Source: Rhodospirillales bacterium (GTDB taxonomy: Bacteria; Pseudomonadota; Alphaproteobacteria; Rhodospirillales; Shumkoniaceae). From it: a DNA stretch of 64,000 nt. A program made the translations under genes and the position numbers. The stretch lies in NCBI GenBank assembly GCA_018432935.1, contig JAHDSF010000006.1:186001-250000 (forward strand), written 5' to 3'. The notes beneath the pieces are model-generated. The model ran no database searches. It worked only from the letters and a program-made list of their open reading frames with translations, and had not been told where the DNA came from. Numbering within the stretch: position 1 is the first letter of the stretch; the number at the start of each line of letters is the position of its first letter. Shown here piece after piece: positions 58,202 through 64,000 of the stretch.

Positions 58202-59466
58202 ACGCCACCGAATCCGTCGCCGACCTCATGCGCGCGATCGGCGTCCGCGCCAAGGAAGCCGCCCGCGCGCTGGCGATCGCTCCGACCGCGACCAAGGACA
58301 AGGCGCTTGCCGCTGCCGCCGCCGCATTGCGGGCCCGCAAGGGAGAGGTGCTGGCCGCCAACGCAAGGGACATGGGCGCCGGCGAGGCGAAAGGTCTGAG
58401 CAAGGCGATGCTCGACCGCCTGCTCCTCAACGACGCCCGGATCGAGGCGACCGCCAGGGGACTGGAGGAGGTGGCGGGGCTGGCCGATCCGGTCGGCACC
58501 GTGCTGGCCGATTGGCAACGTCCCAATGGCCTGCGCATTCAGCGGGTGCGCGTGCCGCTGGGCGTCGTCGGCATCATCTACGAATCGCGGCCCAACGTGA
58601 CGGCGGATGCCGGCGCGCTGTGCCTCAAGGCGGGCAACGCCGCAATCCTGCGCGGTGGTTCCGAGAGCTTCCATTCGTCGCGCGCGATCGCCGCCTGCCT
58701 GGGCGAAGGGCTGGCGGCGGCCGGCCTGCCGGCGGCAGCGATCCAGCTGGTGCCGACCATCGACCGCGCCGCGGTCGGCGAGATGCTGAAGATGACCGAG
58801 TTCATCGACGTCATCGTGCCGCGCGGCGGCAAGTCGCTGATCGCCCGCATCACCGAGGAGAGCCGGATCCCCCTGTTCAAGCACCTCGAGGGCATCTGTC
58901 ACACCTATGTCGACCGCGCCGCCGACCTCGAAATGGCACGCAAGGTCACCTTCAACGCCAAGATGCGTCGCACCGGCATCTGCGGCGCCACCGAGACGCT
59001 GCTGGTCGACGCGGCGATCGCGGCCCGCTTCCTGCCGCCGATGATCGAGGAGCTGATCGCCGCCGGCTGCGAGTTGCGAGGGTGCGCGCGCACTCGTGCG
59101 ATCGATGCCCGCGTCAAGCCGGCCACGGACGAGGACTGGAAGACCGAGTACCTCGACGCCGTCCTGTCGATCCGCATCGTCGAAGGCGTCGACGAGGCGA
59201 TCGAGCACATCCGGGCCAACGGCTCCGACCACACGGAATCGATCCTCACCGAGGATGCGGCTGCCGCCCAGCGCTTTCTCGATCGGGTCGACAGCGCGAT
59301 CGTCATGGTCAACGCCTCGACCCAGTTTGCCGACGGTGGCGAATTCGGCATGGGCGCCGAGATCGGCATCTCGACCGGCAAGCTGCACGCCCGAGGGCCC
59401 GTCGGGGTCGAGCAGCTGACCAGCTTCAAGTACGTGGTCCGCGGCACCGGCCAGTGCCGGCCGTAG
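58198..59466 (+). CDS. proA: Glutamate-5-semialdehyde dehydrogenase
   Basis: This 422-residue NADPH-dependent enzyme reduces gamma-glutamyl phosphate to the semialdehyde. The catalytic Cys262 lies in [32 protein letters not shown] near residue 122 and [14 protein letters not shown] near 142 are family signatures, as is the C-terminal [21 protein letters not shown]. It overlaps proB by 4 nt; the two enzymes form the channelled first part of proline synthesis. Confidence 0.96.
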   Translation: MNATESVADLMRAIGVRAKEAARALAIAPTATKDKALAAAAAALRARKGEVLAANARDMGAGEAKGLSKAMLDRLLLNDARIEATARGLEEVAGLADPVGTVLADWQRPNGLRIQRVRVPLGVVGIIYESRPNVTADAGALCLKAGNAAILRGGSESFHSSRAIAACLGEGLAAAGLPAAAIQLVPTIDRAAVGEMLKMTEFIDVIVPRGGKSLIARITEESRIPLFKHLEGICHTYVDRAADLEMARKVTFNAKMRRTGICGATETLLVDAAIAARFLPPMIEELIAAGCELRGCARTRAIDARVKPATDEDWKTEYLDAVLSIRIVEGVDEAIEHIRANGSDHTESILTEDAAAAQRFLDRVDSAIVMVNASTQFADGGEFGMGAEIGISTGKLHARGPVGVEQLTSFKYVVRGTGQCRP

Positions 59467-59469
59467 CAG

Positions 59470-59496
59470 TCCCCTCTGTCGCACCGCGGGAGAGGG
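59470..59496. repeat. Degenerate CCCTCTCCC palindrome between proA and nadD
   Basis: TCCCCTCT (59470-59477) and AGAGGGA (59491-59497) face each other across a 13-nt loop, with mismatches inside. It is the least perfect member of the palindrome family and lies between the proA stop and nadD. Confidence 0.45.
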
Positions 59497-59512
59497 AAAA
59501 GGTGGGGGAGGC

Positions 59513-60100
59513 ATGCGCATCGGCCTGCTGGGGGGATCCTTCAATCCCGCGCACGAAGGGCACGTGCACGTCAGCCGACGGGCGCTGAAAGAACTTGCCC
59601 TCGACCGGGTGTGGTGGCTGGTGTCGCCGCAGAATCCCTTGAAGGCGGCCGCAGGTATGGCGGAACTGAACGAGCGGCTGGAAATCGCCCGCACGGTGGC
59701 GGCGGTGGAGCCCCGGATCGTCCCGACTGCGATCGAGGCGGAGCTCGGCACCACGTACACCGTTGATACGGTGCGGGCGCTGCGACGACGTTTTCCGCAC
59801 CATCGCTACGTCTGGCTGATGGGCGCCGACAACCTTCTGCAGCTGCCGCACTGGCGGCGCTGGAGGACCCTGTTCCGCTTGGTTCCCATTGCGGTCTTCG
59901 ACCGCCCGACCTATTCTATTATGGCCGTCAACGGCAAGGCTGCTCGACGCTTTGCCGGCGCCCGCATCCCACAACGGCGGGCGTGGCGGCTGGTGGATAT
60001 GGCGCCGCCGGTATGGGTGTTTCTCCCGGGCCGGCTTCATGCCGGATCGGCGACCGCCATCAGGGCCCGACGCGCAGCCGAGCGGCGCGAAGGGCGGTGA
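59513..60100 (+). CDS. nadD: Nicotinate-nucleotide adenylyltransferase
   Basis: This 195-residue enzyme joins nicotinate mononucleotide and ATP to form deamido-NAD. The nucleotidyltransferase motif GGSFNPAHEGHVHVS (about 6-20, with the HxxH-like HEGH) and MGADNLLQLPHWRRW near 101 are diagnostic. ATG 59513 has GGGGGAGG upstream. Its stop overlaps the rsfS GTG start. Confidence 0.95.
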   Translation: MRIGLLGGSFNPAHEGHVHVSRRALKELALDRVWWLVSPQNPLKAAAGMAELNERLEIARTVAAVEPRIVPTAIEAELGTTYTVDTVRALRRRFPHHRYVWLMGADNLLQLPHWRRWRTLFRLVPIAVFDRPTYSIMAVNGKAARRFAGARIPQRRAWRLVDMAPPVWVFLPGRLHAGSATAIRARRAAERREGR

Positions 60101-60498
60101 CGAAGGCAGAAGCAAAGGACCGAGCGATACCGAGACGTAAAGCGAAGCCGGAGCCCCGGGCGGAACTGCTCGAGCTCGTGGCTGCATCTCTGGACGACGA
60201 CAAGGCGCTTGATCCCGTCGTCATCGACCTCGGAGGCAAGACGAGCATCGCGGACCACATGGTGGTCGCCTCCGGAACCTCGCAGCGCCACGTCGCCGCG
60301 ATGGCCGATCACATCCTGGAAAAGCTGAAGCACAGGGGCCACAAGGGCATGGCAGTCGAAGGCCTGTCCCAGGCCGATTGGGTGCTGATCGATGTCGGCG
60401 ACATCATCGTCCATCTTTTCCGGCCCGAAGTACGAGCCTTCTACGGCCTGGAGAAGATGTGGGGCGCGCCGGCGCAGGCGAGCGGAACGGAAGGGTAG
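60097..60498 (+). CDS. rsfS: Ribosome silencing factor RsfS
   Basis: This 133-residue protein binds ribosomal protein uL14 on the 50S subunit and blocks subunit joining in poor conditions. The family core is seen: LLELVAASLDDDKALDPVVIDL, ADHMVVASGTSQRHVAAMAD, and the C-terminal GLSQADWVLIDVGDIIVHLFRPEVRAFYGLEKMW. GTG 60097 overlaps nadD by 4 nt (GTGA), the typical arrangement. Confidence 0.94.
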   Translation: MTKAEAKDRAIPRRKAKPEPRAELLELVAASLDDDKALDPVVIDLGGKTSIADHMVVASGTSQRHVAAMADHILEKLKHRGHKGMAVEGLSQADWVLIDVGDIIVHLFRPEVRAFYGLEKMWGAPAQASGTEG

Positions 60499-60532
60499 CG
60501 GTCCCTCCATGACCTGAACGCCCCGAGGAGCC

Positions 60533-60991
60533 ATGCGCCTTGCGATCGTCGCTGTCGGCCGCGCCAGGGCGGGGCCGGAACAGGACGTTTACCTGCACTA
60601 TCTGAAGCGGATCACCTTCCCCGTCACGCTGGTCGAGGTGGCGGAGAAGAGGGCCTTGCCGCCCGAGCAGCGGATGATGGCCGAGGCGGCGCTTCTCCTC
60701 GGCGCCGCGCCGGCTGGCGCCATGATCGTCGCCCTGGACGAGCGAGGACGCAGCCTGTCCAGCGCCGAGTTCGCCCGCCGGCTGGGTTCATGGCGCGATG
60801 ACGGCGTTGCCGACGTCGCCTTCCTCATCGGCGGTGCCGATGGACTGCACGAAAGCGTGCGAAAGCAGGCCGGTCTGCTGTTGTCCCTGAGCGCTATGAC
60901 CTGGCCCCACATGCTGGTGCGCGGCATGCTCGCCGAGCAGGTCTACCGCGCCCAGTGCATCCTTGCGGGCCATCCCTACCACCGCGACTGA
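60533..60991 (+). CDS. rlmH: 23S rRNA (pseudouridine(1915)-N3)-methyltransferase
   Basis: This 152-residue SPOUT-class methyltransferase modifies pseudouridine 1915 of 23S rRNA. LDERGRSLSSAEFARRLG near residue 64, FLIGGADGLHESVRKQA near 97, and LSLSAMTWPHMLVRGMLAEQVYRA with the terminal HPYHRD are family hallmarks. A GAGGAG site precedes ATG 60533. It ends the nadD-rsfS-rlmH block, and converges on the glycosyltransferase gene. Confidence 0.96.
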   Translation: MRLAIVAVGRARAGPEQDVYLHYLKRITFPVTLVEVAEKRALPPEQRMMAEAALLLGAAPAGAMIVALDERGRSLSSAEFARRLGSWRDDGVADVAFLIGGADGLHESVRKQAGLLLSLSAMTWPHMLVRGMLAEQVYRAQCILAGHPYHRD

Positions 60992-60997
60992 GCGCGA

Positions 60998-62218
60998 TCA
61001 AAGGCGATCCAGGCTCGGCAATCCGAAGCGGTCGGCGAGGCGCTCGTATGCGCCCTCGGCGCCGAAGCGCGTCCGCACGCGTTCATTGGCGGCGGCGCCC
61101 AGGCTGGCGCGTCGCCCGGGGTCGGCGACCAACTCGGCCAGCGCCAGACGCAGGGCCTCGGCATCGCGTTCCGGCACCAGCACGCCGGTCTCGCCGTCGG
61201 TGACCAGCTCGGGAATGCCGCCGACAGAGGTGGCGACGCAGGCCAGTCCCTGGCTCTGGGCTTCGAGGAGCGTCTGCGGCAGGCCGTCGCGGATGCCGCC
61301 GTGGGTGACGCAGGAGGGCAGGGTGAAGATGTCCGCGGTGCGACAATGGTCGCGTACCCGGTCCTGGTCGAGGGGCGGCAACCACGTCAACCGACCCGAG
61401 ATGCGCAGCCATACGGCGCGCAGCTTCAGGCGCCCGACCAGCGGACCGCCGCCCACGTGGACCAGCCGCCAATGCAGGTGCCGCAATCCGCCCAGGGCAT
61501 CGAGCAGGTACGATAGGCCGGCCTTCTCCTCGGCCGGGCCAACGGCGAGCAGGATGACCGGCGCCCCGGGGTCGCTGCCGTCGCGGGCAGGCCGCGAGGG
61601 CGGCTCCGGAAGCCCGGACAGTTCGAGCCCATGGTAGACGAGCTCGACCCTGCCCGGCGCCGGCGAGAGGTTCTGCAAGTGGCGGGCGTCGATCGCGGTG
61701 CAGGCGACCAGCCAGCGGCAGTCCTCCAGCTTGGTGCGCTTGTCCCACTCCGGGGTGGTCCAGATGTCTTCGGCATGGGCCGAGCATGACCATGGAAGGC
61801 GGCGGATCGCGGCGGCGTAACGCGCGACGTCGGCCGGGATGCTCAGGCTCTGCGCGTGGAGCAGCTCGCACTCCTCCGGCAGCTCGCAGGCGAGCGCCAT
61901 GGCCTGGAGGAAGGCGAGGATCCGCCGCCATCGCGGCTCCATCCGGAAATCCGCGAGCCAGGCCTCGCGCGCGTCGGCATAACCGCGCTCGGCGCGCAAC
62001 GTCCGCCACGCGTGCCGGAGCCGCCGCGGCTCGAACGGTCCCGGCAGGTACACCGGCAGCCCGCGCGATGCCGAGGGCTCCAGCCGCACCTTGCGGCGGC
62101 GTCGCAGCGAAACCGGCAAGATGCGCAGCCCACGCGCTTCCATGGCCCGCATCTCCCGCTCGATCGGGCTCCCAGGCATGCATGGATAGTCCTCGAGCAC
62201 GAACGCGACCAAGCGCAC
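60998..62218 (-). CDS. Family 4 glycosyltransferase
   Basis: This ~406-residue GT-B enzyme has an N-terminal acceptor domain (about 1-190) with SCSAHAEDIWT near residue 143, and a C-terminal nucleotide-sugar domain with VGPAEEKAGLSYLLDAL near 225, FTLPSCV near 300 and the E-x7-E region GLPQTLLEAQSQGLACVATSVGGIPEL near 310-335. Relatives build capsule, lipopolysaccharide or exopolysaccharide. GTG 62218 is chosen because GGGGGGAAAG lies upstream; TTG 62221 is next to it. The sugar and acceptor are unknown. Confidence 0.88.
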   Translation of the reverse strand: MRLVAFVLEDYPCMPGSPIEREMRAMEARGLRILPVSLRRRRKVRLEPSASRGLPVYLPGPFEPRRLRHAWRTLRAERGYADAREAWLADFRMEPRWRRILAFLQAMALACELPEECELLHAQSLSIPADVARYAAAIRRLPWSCSAHAEDIWTTPEWDKRTKLEDCRWLVACTAIDARHLQNLSPAPGRVELVYHGLELSGLPEPPSRPARDGSDPGAPVILLAVGPAEEKAGLSYLLDALGGLRHLHWRLVHVGGGPLVGRLKLRAVWLRISGRLTWLPPLDQDRVRDHCRTADIFTLPSCVTHGGIRDGLPQTLLEAQSQGLACVATSVGGIPELVTDGETGVLVPERDAEALRLALAELVADPGRRASLGAAANERVRTRFGAEGAYERLADRFGLPSLDRL

Positions 62219-62449
62219 CAACAGGCTTTCCCCCCGAACGCTGCAAGGCCGGGCTTCTTTGAAACTGGGGATTGCAGCATTCTATTCCAAGCGCGCCAGA
62301 AGAGTTGCCGCGTTGCCGCTCCCCGCCGCGTATTCGCGTTGATGGAACCAGTCGCTGCAGTAGTCGGGAGCCCTTCCTGCCGCTGTTGCCGGTTCCCATA
62401 TCGCTCCGGAGACGCTCTCGGCGAGGCGGGGACGAGGAGAGGCGGCCGC

Positions 62450-64000
62450 ATGAACGGCCTGGAAGGCATCGCGCCTGCGGTGCAGATGTGGGGAACTCTT
62501 GCGATCGTCGTCGGCGCGCTGGTGCTCTATGCTACCGAGCGGCTGCCCATCGAGGTGACTTCGGTCGGCGTCGTCTGCACGCTGCTGGTCCTGTTCCACA
62601 TCGTGCCCCGGCCCGGTCCGTCTGGCGAGAACCTTCTCGATGCCGCCCGCCTGCTGCAGGGGTTCGCCAACCCGGCGCTGGTGGCCGTGCTGGCCTTGAT
62701 GGTGATCGGACAGGGGATCGTCCGCACCGGCATCCTCGAACGCTCTGCCCAATGGGCGATGGATCACGCCGGCGGCATGACCCTGCTGCTGCTGCCGACG
62801 CTGATGCTTGCCGTTGCGGTTCTCAGTGCCTTTCTCAACAACACGCCGCTGGTCGTCATCTTCATCCCGATCATGCAGGCGGTCGCGCGGCGGCTGAACA
62901 TCTCTCCCAGTAAGGTCATGATGCCGCTCAGCTTCGCCGCTCTGCTGGGCGGCATGACGACGCTGATCGGCTCCAGCACCAACCTGCTCGTCAACAGCGC
63001 CCTGACCGAGCTGGGTCAGCGGCCGTTCCGGTTCTTCGACTTCTCGATCCCCGGCATGGTGATCGCCGCCGCCGGGCTGGTGTACGTGGCGCTGGTGGCG
63101 CCGCGCCTGCTGCGGGCGCGCGCGACCCTTGCCGACACCCTGCTGCGCGGCGGTTCCGGCGGCCGGCACTTCATCGCTCAGATCACGATCGGCGCCGGCT
63201 CCAAGCTGGTCGGCGTGGAACCCAAGGCGGGCCTGTTCCCCGAGCTGCGCGAGGTCACCGTGCGCCTGATTCAGCGCGACGAGGAGGCGATCCTGCCGCC
63301 CTTCGAGCGCTACCGGGTGCAGGCGGGCGACATCTTCGTCGTGGCGGCTACCCGCAAGGCGCTGACCGACGCCCTGGCGGCCGATCAGGACCTGCTGACT
63401 CCCGATCCCAAGGACCTCGAGGAAGGCGATCTCGACACCTACGGTCTGCTGCAGCGACGGGAGCGGACCCTGGCCGAGGTGATGGTGGCGCCGGCCTCGC
63501 GGATGATCGGCCAGACGCTTCCGCAGATCGGCTTCCGCCGCGCCACCGGCTGCGTCGTGCTGGGGATACAGCGGCGATCGCGGATGATGCGCGGCCGCAT
63601 GGCCGACATCCGGCTGGAGGCGGGGGACGAGCTGCTGATCCAGGGCACCAAGCCGGCGATCGCGGCGCTGCGCTCGGAACGGGACCTCGTGCTGATCGCC
63701 GCCTCGGCCGAGGATTTGCCTGAGGTCGAGCACGCCGGCCGCGCCATGCTGATCTTCGCCGGCGTCGTCCTGGTCGCCGCCAGCGGCCTGCTGCCGATCG
63801 TCATCACCGCCCTGGTGGGAGCGGCGGCGATGGTCGCCACCGGCGTGCTGAACGTGCGCCAGGCGGCGCGCAGCATCGATCCCGCGGTGGTGGCCGCGGT
63901 CGGGGCGGCGCTGGCGATGAGCGTCGCCCTGCAGGAAACCGGAGGCGCCAGCTTCGTGGCGCACCGCATCATCGCCGCCCTCGACGGCTATGGCACGATT
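62450..64000 (+). CDS. SLC13-family permease with RCK_C domains (3' truncated)
   Basis: This gene runs off the right edge; 517 codons are visible. It encodes an SLC13-type anion symporter like the one at 3110-4882, with the first membrane half (about residues 1-215), FLNNTPLVVIFIP near 125, GGMTTLIGSSTNLLVNSAL near 166, then two RCK_C-like domains (about 230-310 and 335-420, ending GDIFVVAA and GDELLIQG) and the beginning of the second membrane half. ATG 62450 follows a GAGGAGAGG site. Likely substrates are sulfate or carboxylates. Confidence 0.88.
   Translation, partial: MNGLEGIAPAVQMWGTLAIVVGALVLYATERLPIEVTSVGVVCTLLVLFHIVPRPGPSGENLLDAARLLQGFANPALVAVLALMVIGQGIVRTGILERSAQWAMDHAGGMTLLLLPTLMLAVAVLSAFLNNTPLVVIFIPIMQAVARRLNISPSKVMMPLSFAALLGGMTTLIGSSTNLLVNSALTELGQRPFRFFDFSIPGMVIAAAGLVYVALVAPRLLRARATLADTLLRGGSGGRHFIAQITIGAGSKLVGVEPKAGLFPELREVTVRLIQRDEEAILPPFERYRVQAGDIFVVAATRKALTDALAADQDLLTPDPKDLEEGDLDTYGLLQRRERTLAEVMVAPASRMIGQTLPQIGFRRATGCVVLGIQRRSRMMRGRMADIRLEAGDELLIQGTKPAIAALRSERDLVLIAASAEDLPEVEHAGRAMLIFAGVVLVAASGLLPIVITALVGAAAMVATGVLNVRQAARSIDPAVVAAVGAALAMSVALQETGGASFVAHRIIAALDGYGTI

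Overview
The window is a contiguous stretch of GC-rich (roughly two-thirds G+C) bacterial chromosome that reads as an alphaproteobacterium, most likely of a Rhodospirillales-like lineage. The grounds are: a class I (archaeal-type) lysyl-tRNA synthetase, the order ftsZ-lpxC-bamD-recN-ligA after the division and cell wall (dcw) cluster, a proB-proA-nadD-rsfS-rlmH block, a Gram-negative lipid A gene set, and -10 elements of the GCTA type (GCTACCCT, GCTATCCC). This placement is inferred from gene content. No rRNA, tRNA, CRISPR array or insertion sequence was seen.

Layout. 1-3016: the end of a TRAP transporter (substrate-binding protein, small and large membrane subunits) followed by an HpcH/HpaI-type aldolase. 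3110-5442 (minus): an SLC13/RCK_C transporter and an MgtC-like membrane protein. 5555-7931: a small lipoprotein, a TIM-barrel sugar isomerase/epimerase-like protein and ZapE. 7936-10417 (minus): an MFS permease, its probable DeoR-family regulator, and CreA. 10491-16587: a GntR regulator divergent from an M24-fold protein, a tripartite tricarboxylate transporter (TctC-TctB-TctA) and a Gfo/Idh oxidoreductase, which looks like one catabolic locus. 16603-16760: a palindromic repeat. 16849-22437: LysRS, then DUF374 acyltransferase-waaA-lpxK-lpxL (lipid A/Kdo). 22459-26766 (minus): a proline-rich secreted protein and two tandem OFA-type MFS paralogues. 27005-30566: a SulP transporter, a small secreted protein and a TolC-like protein. 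30658-31756: an AmiD-like amidase and the RNase P RNA.

32121-50138 is a complete dcw cluster: mraZ, rsmH, ftsL, ftsI, murE, murF, mraY, murD, ftsW, murG, murC, murB, ddl, ftsQ, ftsA, ftsZ. Stop and start codons overlap at most junctions. It is preceded by a promoter lying in an array of six MraZ-type boxes with exact 10-bp spacing, and ended by a strong terminator. lpxC, bamD, recN and ligA follow, the first two with their own candidate promoters. Next come an RraA-family protein, proB-proA, nadD-rsfS-rlmH, a glycosyltransferase (minus), and a second SLC13 transporter that runs off the right edge.

The core genes together make meso-diaminopimelate peptidoglycan precursors, the divisome and lipid A. 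The accessory genes import and break down small carboxylates or sugar acids whose identity the sequence does not give. No wholly new system is claimed. The observations most worth following are the M24-fold protein without metal ligands, the six-box MraZ operator, the hairpins after both substrate-binding-protein genes, the perfect inverted repeat upstream of lpxC, and the two palindromic repeat families.
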